Assembly (NCBI GenBank): GCA_030598645.1
Contig: JAUVPN010000123.1
Location: forward strand, 1 to 7,737
Direction: 5' to 3'
From: Hyphomicrobium sp.
Lineage (GTDB): Bacteria; Pseudomonadota; Alphaproteobacteria; Rhizobiales; Hyphomicrobiaceae
DNA: 7,737 bases
The notes under the pieces are model-generated. The model was not told the origin of the DNA. It saw only the letters and a list, made by a program, of their open reading frames with translations, and ran no database searches. The position numbers were made by a program, and so were the translations under genes. This document shows, piece after piece, positions 1-6,537 of this stretch. Positions within the stretch are counted from its first letter, which is position 1; every line of letters begins with the position of its first letter.

Positions 1-26
1 TAATCTGAGGTTCTGATGCAGGTTAG

Positions 27-1178
27 ATGCTTAATTACGGCAAGCGCATGATGATGATTCGCGGCAGCTTGGCGGCGGCCTTTCTTCTGGGGTTTAATTG
101 CCAGATCACGGCCGGCGAGACGGCCACGAAAGCTGAATCGACTACAAAGATTGAATCTCGCCCCAGCGTCGTCGTTACTACAGTAAGGACCCGCGACGTT
201 TCACGGCGTCAGATCTATGTAGGTCGCGTCCAAGCCATCAATACGGTTCAGCTTACAGCGCGAGTTGAGGGGTTCCTTGAGCAACGCGACTTTGCTGAAG
301 GTAGCTACGTCAAGAAGGGGCAAACGCTGTTTGTCATTGAGCAGGCTGCCTATAAGGCTGCCGTCGAGCAGAGCGAGGCGGACGTAGAGGGAAATCAAGC
401 CCAACAGAAAAATGACAAAATTGAATATGAGCGCAACAAGAAGCTTGCAGAAACCAATGACGTCACTCAGGCCACGCTCGACTCCTCAATCGCCACGCTT
501 GATACCGCGAAAGCGAATGTGAAAAAGGCGAACGCCGCGCTCGCCACTTCGAAACTCAATCTTAGCTATACCGAGGTGCGCAGCCCCATCGACGGGCGCA
601 TTAGCGCTGCAAACGTCGACGTTGGTAATCTTGTGGGCCCTAGTACCGGAACGCTCGCCACTGTTGTGAGCATGGATCCCATCTACGTCACCTTCTATGT
701 GGCCGAAAGAGATCTGATTGAAGCGCGCAAAGCAGGGTTCGTGAAGGGGACAAAGGTCGCGCTTACCCCGTATCTGCAACTCGCAGACGGAAGCACCTAT
801 GCCCACCCTGGCAAGCTCGATTATCTTGGCATCCAAGTTGAACAGACGACCGATACCATCGAGGTGCGTGCCGTCTTCCCCAATACTGAGCATGTTCTCA
901 TCCCTGGCCAGTTCGTGAATGTGACCGTGAAGACGGACAAGAAGAAGACGGCGCTCGTAGTGCCGCAAGTCGCGCTTCAACAGGATCAGAGCGGCTACTA
1001 TGTTCTTGTGGTCGGCAAGAACGACAAGGTTCAGAAGCGGTCAGTAAAACTTGGACAGCAGGTGGATAGCGACTGGGTGGTCAGAGAAGGATTGACCAAG
1101 GGCGAGAGGGTCATTGTTGGCGGAATCCAAAAGGTCACGCCTGGTTTACTCGTCAACGCCGTCGATCAAAAGGCCTAA
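27..1178 (+). CDS. RND efflux pump periplasmic adaptor (membrane fusion protein, AcrA/MexE/BepF type)
   Basis: This 383-residue protein is the periplasmic adaptor that would link the inner-membrane RND pump encoded next to it with a TolC-type channel. A basic start followed by a hydrophobic stretch (about residues 11-23) reads as an export signal, with cleavage probably near TAG-ET at 30/31. Cys25 sits in 'GFNC', which is a poor lipobox, so a lipid anchor is unlikely though not excluded. The domains follow the family order: lipoyl half-motif (73-107, 'VEGFLEQRDFAEGSYVKKGQ'), a Gln/Ala/Lys-rich alpha-helical hairpin (107-178), the second lipoyl half ('RSPIDGRI', 185-192), a beta-barrel (about 215-303, with 'LIPGQFVNV' at 291-299) and a membrane-proximal domain (about 310-378). 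Length is normal for the family. The start is uncertain: ATGs at 48, 51 and 54 would give a shorter signal peptide, and only a weak AGG lies before 27. The substrate cannot be read from the sequence. Confidence 0.93.
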   Translation: MLNYGKRMMMIRGSLAAAFLLGFNCQITAGETATKAESTTKIESRPSVVVTTVRTRDVSRRQIYVGRVQAINTVQLTARVEGFLEQRDFAEGSYVKKGQTLFVIEQAAYKAAVEQSEADVEGNQAQQKNDKIEYERNKKLAETNDVTQATLDSSIATLDTAKANVKKANAALATSKLNLSYTEVRSPIDGRISAANVDVGNLVGPSTGTLATVVSMDPIYVTFYVAERDLIEARKAGFVKGTKVALTPYLQLADGSTYAHPGKLDYLGIQVEQTTDTIEVRAVFPNTEHVLIPGQFVNVTVKTDKKKTALVVPQVALQQDQSGYYVLVVGKNDKVQKRSVKLGQQVDSDWVVREGLTKGERVIVGGIQKVTPGLLVNAVDQKA

Positions 1179-1184
1179 GATGTG
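1168..1184 (+). promoter_or_regulatory. Ribosome-binding site and GTG start of the RND pump gene
   Basis: AAAAGG (1168-1173) lies inside the last codons of the adaptor gene, eight bases before the GTG at 1182. The adaptor stop TAA is at 1176-1178. An ATG at 1180-1182 overlaps the GTG by one base, but it is in another frame and meets a TGA after one further codon, so it cannot be the start. The GTG frame gives the canonical RND N-terminus directly. The arrangement favours reuse of ribosomes finishing the adaptor. Confidence 0.7.
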
Positions 1185-4100
1185 CTGAGCGAATTTTTCA
1201 TCGACAGACCCAAATTCGCATTCGTTATTTCGATCGTCATAACGGTCTTGGGCGCCCTTGGGATCTACTTCATTCCCGTTGCCGAATACCCAGACATCGC
1301 CCCGCCGCAGGTCGTCGTGGCCGCACAATATCCCGGTGCAAATGCGTCCGACATCGCCAAGACGGTCGCCGTGCCCATTGAGGAGCAAGTGAACGGTGTG
1401 GACGACATGCTCTACATGTCGTCCATAAGTTCAAACACTGGCCAATATCAGCTGACGGTTACGTTCAAGATCGGAACGGACCCTGATATTGCGGCGGTCA
1501 ACGTGCAAAACCGGGTGCAGTTGGCCGAACCCCAACTGCCGCAACAAGTGACGCAGCAGGGCGTATCGACACGCAAGCAATCAAGCGGCCTGCTTTTGGT
1601 GGTCAATCTTATTTCGCCAAATGGCACGCATGATGAAATTTTTCTGAGTAACTATGCTGCAATCGAAATGCAGGACGCTCTTGCCCGTCTTCCCGGCGTC
1701 GGCAACGTGGCACAGTTTGGCCCGCTCACTTATAGCATGCGCGTATGGATCAACCCCAACAAGCTTGCTGCTCTCAATTTAACGACAGCTGACGTTTCGA
1801 ATGCCATTCAGTCGCAGAGTCTTGAGGCAACGCCAGGCCGCATTGCGGCTCCCCCTCACGCTGGCATGAGTGACTTTCAGTTCACGCTCCAAGCCAAGGG
1901 GCGTTTGGATACGGTTGACGAGTTTGAAAATATTATCGTTGCGGCCAACCCCGATGGTTCGATGGTGCGGCTCAAGGATGTCGCCAGGATCGAGCTCGGT
2001 GCGCAATCATATGACGCGACCTCCGCGCTGAATAACAAGCCCGCAGCGACGATCGGCATCTACCAAATCTCTGGTGCCAATGCCCTGGAGGTTGCCGATC
2101 TTGTCTATGAAGAACTTGACAAACTCGCCAAGAACTTTCCGCCTGATCTTGAGTACACGCGTCTCTATGACATAACCAAGGCGGTACGGGCTTCTGTTGA
2201 GGAGATCATCCAAACGCTTGCGATGACGGGAGCCCTCGTAATCGCCGTTACATTCCTCTTTCTGACCAGCTGGCGCGCCACGCTGATCCCTTCGATCGCT
2301 ATCCCCGTTGCACTCATCGGTACGATGGCTGTGCTTTATATGGTCGGTTTCTCGGCCAATATGATCACCCTGTTCGCGATCATTTTGGCTATCACGCTCG
2401 TTGTCGACGACTCAATAGTCATCATTGAAAACGTCGAGCGCATCATGCTCGAGGAAAACCTGGCGCCGCGCGAGGCGACGCTCAAGGCGATGAGTCAGGT
2501 TACCCGACCGATTATCGCCACTACGTTCGTGCTGTTGGCGGTATTCGTGCCCGTGTGCTTCTTTCCAGGCATAACCGGCGAGGTCTATCTTCAGTTTGCA
2601 CTTACCATCACTGTCGCCTTTACGTTATCAGCGATCAATGCCCTGACTCTCGCACCTGTCTTGTGCGTGACGCTACTGAGTGCGCCGTCGAAGGAACCCA
2701 AGAGCGGTATTCTCAGCTGGTTTCCACGTTTGGTTGATAAGGTCCGTGATGGTTACGTAGCGATCGTACGCTTCATGCTTCAGCACGTCGTGGCTTCAAT
2801 GATTGTGTTTGTCTTGTTTGTTGTCGGAACCGTTTATCTCGTTCAAAAAGTACCAACCTCATTCGTGCCGCTGGAGGACAAAGGCGTTCTTCTTGTCAAC
2901 GTGCAGCTCCCCGATGGGGCGGCGTTGCACAGGACGCAGGAAATGAGTGCTGAAATGACGAGTATCCTTAAGAGTATGGACGGCATCCAAGACGTCATTT
3001 CGGTCAGCGGCTACAGCATTCTGGCTGGCGCTGGCTCGAACTATGCGCTCCTCATTCCCGTTCTTACGCCATGGAGCGAACGAACGAGCAGAAAGCTGCA
3101 GTGGTATAATATTCTGCAGCGCATTGATAAGAGGCTGGCGGAAGTACCGGGTGCGGAAGCGTTTGCTCTGCCGTTGCCACCCATCGACGGACTAGGGATC
3201 ACGGGAGGCATCACGGCTCAGCTTCAGGACTATGACGACAAGGGCACCCAAGATCTAGCGACCGTGGCGCGCGCTTTGATTGTTGCTGCAAACGAGAACC
3301 CAGCCTTCAACCGTGTCTTCACAACGCTGTCCGCGAGTGCTCCACAGTACAAGCTTGAGATCGACCGCGATAAGGCCGAGTCGCTCGGGGTGCCGATTAA
3401 TTCCATCTTCGGTGCGCTAGCCGCCAATCTCGGCTCCTACTACGTCAACAACTTCAACCTCTATAATAAGCTCTATTGGGTGATCATTTCTGCGGAGTCT
3501 GGATACCGGGACGCGCTGCCGGACATAGGCCGTATCCAGGTCAGGAATTCCAGCGGCGACATGGTCCCGCTCTCCGCCCTCGTTGACGTTAAGTCGGTAT
3601 TGGGCCCGGAGGCCGTCAATCGCTACAATCTTTTCAACACGGCCCAGTTGCAAGGCATGTCGGCGACCGGCTACAGCTCCGGCCAAGCAATTGCTGCACT
3701 TGAGGAAATTGCCAAGAACGAGCTTCCCGATGGATACGGCGTGGAATGGACTGCCATGTCGTATCAAGAGGTGAAGTCGACGGGACTAATGGTCTACGTC
3801 TTCCTGCTGGCCTTTACCTTCGCCTATCTATTTCTCGTCGCACAATACGAAAGCTGGAGCCTGCCGATGTCGGTTATGACGTCGGCTACGTTTGCCGTTT
3901 TCGGAGCATTGTTGCCCCTCTATTTCATCGCCCTCCTAAATAACAATCTCTATGCGCAAATTGGCATTGTCTTGCTCATCGGCTTGGCCGCAAAGAAGGC
4001 GATTATGCTGGTTGAGTTTTCGCGCGTCCGCCACGAAGAAGAAGGCGAATCGATTACGCAGGCCGCTCTCAGCTCTGCACGCACTCGCTTCCGTCCCGTC

Positions 4101-4343
4101 ACCATGACCGGGCTTTGTTTCATAATTGGCGTTTTGCCCTTGGTGTTCGCCTCGGGCGCTGGTGCCTCGAGCCGCATTTCGATTGGTGTTGTCGTATTCT
4201 CAGGCATGATTCTTGATTCGACCCTCGGTCTGTTCTTCATCCCAGTTCTCTATTTCTTCTTCCAGACCTTGCGTGAAAAGTGGCACGCACGGCGTCAAGA
4301 GCCGGCCAAGGCAGCCGAATTCACCGAGATCCCCAAAACGTAA
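1182..4343 (+). CDS. RND multidrug efflux transporter, HAE1 family (AcrB/MexF/BepG-like inner-membrane pump)
   Basis: This 1053-residue protein is a full-length proton-driven RND exporter; AcrB has 1049 residues. It starts in the family manner ('LSEFFIDRPKFAFVISI'), with TM1 at about 12-31, a large periplasmic loop, a central TM block from about residue 340, a second periplasmic loop and a C-terminal TM block. The proton-relay residues are present: Asp409-Asp410 in TM4 ('LVVDDSIVIIENVER') and Lys938 in TM10 ('GLAAKKAIMLVEF'), matching AcrB D407/D408 and K940. The next residue is Lys939, where AcrB has Asn. The gating-loop region (about 609-621) reads 'SGYSILAGAGSNY' and lacks the two Phe of the AcrB loop, so substrate preference may differ. 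The start is GTG, three bases after the adaptor stop, with AAGG (1170-1173) eight bases upstream, which indicates translational coupling. The likely role is export of drugs, plant compounds or other amphiphiles, but the substrate is unknown. Confidence 0.96.
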   Translation: MLSEFFIDRPKFAFVISIVITVLGALGIYFIPVAEYPDIAPPQVVVAAQYPGANASDIAKTVAVPIEEQVNGVDDMLYMSSISSNTGQYQLTVTFKIGTDPDIAAVNVQNRVQLAEPQLPQQVTQQGVSTRKQSSGLLLVVNLISPNGTHDEIFLSNYAAIEMQDALARLPGVGNVAQFGPLTYSMRVWINPNKLAALNLTTADVSNAIQSQSLEATPGRIAAPPHAGMSDFQFTLQAKGRLDTVDEFENIIVAANPDGSMVRLKDVARIELGAQSYDATSALNNKPAATIGIYQISGANALEVADLVYEELDKLAKNFPPDLEYTRLYDITKAVRASVEEIIQTLAMTGALVIAVTFLFLTSWRATLIPSIAIPVALIGTMAVLYMVGFSANMITLFAIILAITLVVDDSIVIIENVERIMLEENLAPREATLKAMSQVTRPIIATTFVLLAVFVPVCFFPGITGEVYLQFALTITVAFTLSAINALTLAPVLCVTLLSAPSKEPKSGILSWFPRLVDKVRDGYVAIVRFMLQHVVASMIVFVLFVVGTVYLVQKVPTSFVPLEDKGVLLVNVQLPDGAALHRTQEMSAEMTSILKSMDGIQDVISVSGYSILAGAGSNYALLIPVLTPWSERTSRKLQWYNILQRIDKRLAEVPGAEAFALPLPPIDGLGITGGITAQLQDYDDKGTQDLATVARALIVAANENPAFNRVFTTLSASAPQYKLEIDRDKAESLGVPINSIFGALAANLGSYYVNNFNLYNKLYWVIISAESGYRDALPDIGRIQVRNSSGDMVPLSALVDVKSVLGPEAVNRYNLFNTAQLQGMSATGYSSGQAIAALEEIAKNELPDGYGVEWTAMSYQEVKSTGLMVYVFLLAFTFAYLFLVAQYESWSLPMSVMTSATFAVFGALLPLYFIALLNNNLYAQIGIVLLIGLAAKKAIMLVEFSRVRHEEEGESITQAALSSARTRFRPVTMTGLCFIIGVLPLVFASGAGASSRISIGVVVFSGMILDSTLGLFFIPVLYFFFQTLREKWHARRQEPAKAAEFTEIPKT

Positions 4344-4432
4344 TCCGTGCCGCTAATTCGTCTTTATGCGCTCGAACTTTTTCGTCCATGCAATTCGTGG
4401 CGCGCATCTCGATTCGGCGTCGAGGAGTTGGG

Positions 4433-4449
4433 GTACAATGTTGTACAAT
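4433..4449. promoter_or_regulatory. Candidate operator: GTACAA-TG-TTGTAC palindrome upstream of the channel gene
   Basis: The 6-bp inverted arms GTACAA (4433-4438) and TTGTAC (4441-4446) flank two bases. The same stretch can be read as a direct repeat of GTACAAT (4433-4439 and 4443-4449) with a period of ten bases, about one helical turn. Both readings suit a dimeric regulator. It also contains two -10-like TACAAT hexamers, so binding could block a promoter. It lies about 130 bp before the channel start. No regulator gene is in the window, so the binding protein is unknown. Confidence 0.35.
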
Positions 4450-4559
4450 CGTAGGCGATCGGTGATTCTATTGTTTGGCTCATCCGCGACTGCCGCGCGC
4501 CTTTACGGTTCACGCATTCTGTAATTTCGCACAGGGCTCGCCGTGGCGGTCTGAGCTCA

Positions 4560-4568
4560 GGGGGGGGG
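4560..4568 (+). repeat. G9 homopolymer just upstream of the channel gene start
   Basis: Nine consecutive G occupy the place where a ribosome-binding site is expected, ending ten bases before the ATG at 4579. No better Shine-Dalgarno sequence is present, so the tract or its edge may have to serve. Runs of this length can gain or lose bases during replication, which would alter the leader but not the reading frame. It may also simply be a sequencing-sensitive spot. Confidence 0.6.
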
Positions 4569-4578
4569 CATACCAAGC

Positions 4579-6057
4579 ATGTTTGCGGGGGCTGGGGATA
4601 GCATCCAGTATCTAAAATATATGCTGATGACGGTATTGCTCGTGGCACTGATATTGGTCACTAGCGGTGTGGTGCGTGCCGAATCGTTGGATAGCGCCCT
4701 GGTTTCAGCTTATTTCGGAAACCCGCAACTGCTGGCTCAGCGCGCCGCAACGCGTGCGACCGACGAAAACGTATCCCAAGCTAGGTCAGCACTTCTTCCG
4801 CAGATCTTCGGCAACGCCAACGCGGGATACAAGCAAACGGAATTCGGTATTGACGGTAGCGCCGTCAATAGGATCATACCTGGGTTGAATGTCCCTGACG
4901 CCACTATCGAGGGCGACGAACCTCCGCATGGGTATTCTGTGACGCTTCAGCAGCAAGTATTCAAGGGACTGCAGAATATCAATTCGATCCGCGGGGCAGA
5001 GGCAAGCGCATTGGCCTCGCGCGAGGATTTGAGAAACACCGAGCAGACGACACTGCTCGACGCGGTAACGGCATACATGGACGTCGTCCAGAACCAGGCG
5101 ATCGTTCAACTCCGAGAGAATAACGTGACTGTCCTGACGAAGTATGAGGCCTCAAACCAACGCCAATTCAACGCCGGTGACCTGACTAGTACCGACCTGG
5201 CACAATCAAAGGCGAGCCGTGCCAGCGCCCTAGCCTCACTTGAAGCGGCTAAGGCACAATATCAATCGAGCTTGGCGAACTATGAGGAAGTTGTCGGGCA
5301 TCCCGCAGACCACCTTTTCGTGCCGGCGTCGATCGATAGTTTTCTCCCAGAATCGCTGCAAGAGGCGCAGGAGATCGCGCAATTCGAAAATCCTACTATT
5401 GGGTCGGCCGTGTTCCAAGAGGCCGCAGCGACCACGTCAGTGCAGCAACAAAGAGGCCAGCTCCTGCCAGAAGTGAACGTGCAGCTCAAATATGAGGATC
5501 AGTACAATCCCGTTGAGGGGATCAATTTTGCGAGGGAGGCGTCGGCGACCGTCGGCGTGAAGGTTCCGTTCTATCAGGGCGGAAAAGTTGCCTCACAAGT
5601 GCGCCAGGCTAAGCAAATTGAAATCCAGCGGCGCGAGCAGGTCCGTCAAGCGCGCCAACAAACGCAAAGCTCGGTTGTCTCGGCGTGGGCCCAGGTCAAT
5701 TCAATAAAAGCGCAGCTGACGGCAGATAAGTCCTCCGTCGAGTCCAACAAAGTGGCGCTTGCGGGCGTGCGCCGAGAGCAGAAGGCGGGTAGCCGGACGG
5801 TTCAAGACGTTCTTGATGCCGAGCAGGATTATTTAACGGCGCAGGTTCAACTTATCATTGATGAGCGGAATCTTATTGTTGCCAATTACACGCTACTGCA
5901 AGCTATTGGTCGGCTCACGGCGGCATACCTCAGGCTCCCGGTCGCAGTCTACGATGCAGGAGAAGTTGATCACTCGGAACGGCATCTGCTCTGGCATACG
6001 GAAATTAAGCCGGAGAGCCACTATTACGGATATGATCAGGGTTGGGCGCCGAAGTAG
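4579..6057 (+). CDS. TolC-family outer-membrane efflux channel protein (OEP family)
   Basis: This 492-residue protein is a TolC-like outer-membrane channel that would trimerise and complete the tripartite pump. A hydrophobic segment (about 15-32) ending 'VVRA-ES' reads as a signal peptide cut after Ala34. Two OEP repeats follow, at about 38-240 and 270-450. Typical features are 'NPQLLAQRAATRA' and 'QARSALLPQ' in the first and 'QRGQLLPEVNVQ' and 'VKVPFYQGGKV' in the second, with long Gln/Ala-rich helices between. The pattern 'VQDVLDAEQDYLTAQVQLI...ANYTLLQAIGRL' is the classic end of the second repeat. Beyond it lies a polar, aromatic tail of about 40 residues (451-492), rich in Tyr, His and Trp. 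The start at 4579 is chosen because ATGs at 4621 and 4627 lack a nearby ribosome-binding site, although they would leave a shorter, cleaner signal peptide. Family resemblance is to BepC/TolC. It may also serve other exporters such as type I secretion systems. Confidence 0.93.
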   Translation: MFAGAGDSIQYLKYMLMTVLLVALILVTSGVVRAESLDSALVSAYFGNPQLLAQRAATRATDENVSQARSALLPQIFGNANAGYKQTEFGIDGSAVNRIIPGLNVPDATIEGDEPPHGYSVTLQQQVFKGLQNINSIRGAEASALASREDLRNTEQTTLLDAVTAYMDVVQNQAIVQLRENNVTVLTKYEASNQRQFNAGDLTSTDLAQSKASRASALASLEAAKAQYQSSLANYEEVVGHPADHLFVPASIDSFLPESLQEAQEIAQFENPTIGSAVFQEAAATTSVQQQRGQLLPEVNVQLKYEDQYNPVEGINFAREASATVGVKVPFYQGGKVASQVRQAKQIEIQRREQVRQARQQTQSSVVSAWAQVNSIKAQLTADKSSVESNKVALAGVRREQKAGSRTVQDVLDAEQDYLTAQVQLIIDERNLIVANYTLLQAIGRLTAAYLRLPVAVYDAGEVDHSERHLLWHTEIKPESHYYGYDQGWAPK

Positions 6058-6077
6058 AACGCTGCCGTAGCATGCCG

Positions 6078-6260
6078 CTAGCTGACGTGGGGGCCACGCA
6101 TCTCCATGAGGGCAGCTTCGATGCGCCGCCAAGTCTTGGCTTGGCCCTGGTCGCCGGTTTTTTCTAGCTCCCGCGCCTTCTGCGCTGCTTCCAGTATAGC
6201 CTTTTCCCCATGGGCGTCCCTCAGTTTGCGTGCATGCTCCTGGATTTCAATCGCTTGCAT
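6078..6260 (-). CDS. Conserved small helical protein of unknown function (60 residues)
   Basis: The 60-residue product starts 'MQAIEIQEHARKLRDAHGEK' and ends 'MRGPHVS'. It looks almost wholly alpha-helical and charged, with no signal peptide, membrane segment or cysteine, so a small cytoplasmic protein is likely. I recognise the style ('WRRIEAALMEMRGPH') as a short hypothetical protein frequent in Bradyrhizobium and relatives, from memory only. The start at 6260 is strongly supported: AGGAGGT (complement of 6267-6273) lies seven bases upstream. An in-frame ATG at 6308 would add 16 residues of unlike character and run through this ribosome-binding site, so it is rejected. The gene converges on the channel gene, with 20 bases between the stops and no obvious shared terminator. 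Function is unknown. Confidence 0.85.
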   Translation of the reverse strand: MQAIEIQEHARKLRDAHGEKAILEAAQKARELEKTGDQGQAKTWRRIEAALMEMRGPHVS

Positions 6261-6266
6261 AACACT

Positions 6267-6273
6267 ACCTCCT
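6267..6273 (-). promoter_or_regulatory. Strong Shine-Dalgarno site (AGGAGGT) deciding the start of the 60-residue gene
   Basis: The complement of 6267-6273 is AGGAGGT, a seven-base match to the 16S rRNA anti-Shine-Dalgarno sequence, placed seven bases before the ATG at 6260-6258. It is the strongest ribosome-binding site seen in the window and fixes the shorter form of the protein. Confidence 0.85.
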
Positions 6274-6296
6274 GCTGACCTTGTGAATAGTGTGCT

Positions 6297-6317
6297 GCGC
6301 AAATGCACAGTTTGCGC
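6297..6317. repeat. Perfect inverted repeat GCGCAAA-N7-TTTGCGC
   Basis: Two perfect 7-bp arms, GCGCAAA (6297-6303) and TTTGCGC (6311-6317), are separated by seven bases. It lies 37 bp upstream of the 60-residue gene's start codon, a position suited to a repressor site or a 5' leader hairpin. There is no T run on either side, so it is not a typical terminator. Confidence 0.55.
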
Positions 6318-6360
6318 CAGTATCCATCAAGGTGGAAATACGCCTCATTGATCAAGTTGC

Positions 6361-6381
6361 GCTGCGCGCGTAATGCGCAGC
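6361..6381. repeat. Perfect inverted repeat GCTGCGC-N7-GCGCAGC
   Basis: The arms GCTGCGC (6361-6367) and GCGCAGC (6375-6381) match perfectly across a seven-base centre. It shares geometry and a GCGC core with the palindrome 64 bp away. It might be the 3' hairpin of the YbaK transcript, but it is 157 bp past that stop and has no T run. A pair of operator sites is an equally good reading. Confidence 0.5.
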
Positions 6382-6537
6382 CCGCATGGCGTGATCATGC
6401 ACAAACCTGATCATAGCCGTGCTGGCGTTGGTTAGCTTTCCACATCCGCAAAGGGTGAGGCTCACTCATGTAAGCCGCGGCCAAACGCGAGCCACCGCGA
6501 GACCTAACGAGCCCGTTCCTTACTTCGATCTATGGTC

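Larger units (their letters stand above)
4344..4578 (+). other. 235-bp intergenic leader between the pump and channel genes
   Basis: No convincing gene is seen here; the open frames crossing it have no recognisable protein character. The stretch holds a palindrome at 4433-4446 and a G9 tract at 4560-4568. No hairpin followed by a T run was found after the pump stop, so read-through transcription into the channel gene remains possible. A separate promoter is also possible: TACAAT, one base from the -10 consensus, occurs at 4434-4439 and 4444-4449, but without a good -35 partner at 16-18 bp. Confidence 0.5.
6261..6537. other. Structured 277-bp intergenic region between the small gene and the YbaK gene
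   Basis: No gene is seen in this stretch on either strand. It holds the leader of the 60-residue gene and the downstream region of the YbaK gene, both on the minus strand. Two palindromes (6297-6317, 6361-6381) and three TGATCA sites (6349-6354, 6392-6397, 6408-6413) crowd the part nearest the small gene. The remaining 6414-6537 shows nothing clear. No well-formed -35/-10 pair was found for the small gene. Confidence 0.5.

Noticed and set aside
96..110. Lipoprotein signal in the adaptor (Cys25)
   Set aside because: The residues before the Cys (Gly-Phe-Asn) do not fit a lipobox; an ordinary signal peptide cleaved after residue 30 is more likely.
486..980. 164-codon open frame on the minus strand inside the adaptor gene
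   Set aside because: It lies wholly opposite a well-recognised gene, shows no familiar domain and has the look of a shadow frame.
4364..4648. 94-codon minus-strand frame over the gap before the channel gene
   Set aside because: It is rich in Pro, Cys and Arg with no recognisable pattern, and it overlaps the signal peptide of the channel gene.
6086..6098. CGTGG-GGG-CCACG hairpin as a terminator between the convergent genes
   Set aside because: It lies within the last codons of the 60-residue gene, has only a five-pair stem with a three-base loop and no T run on either side.
6261..6308. Upstream extension of the 60-residue protein to an ATG at 6308
   Set aside because: The extension runs through the strong AGGAGGT and one of the palindromes, and its residues do not resemble the helical body of the protein.
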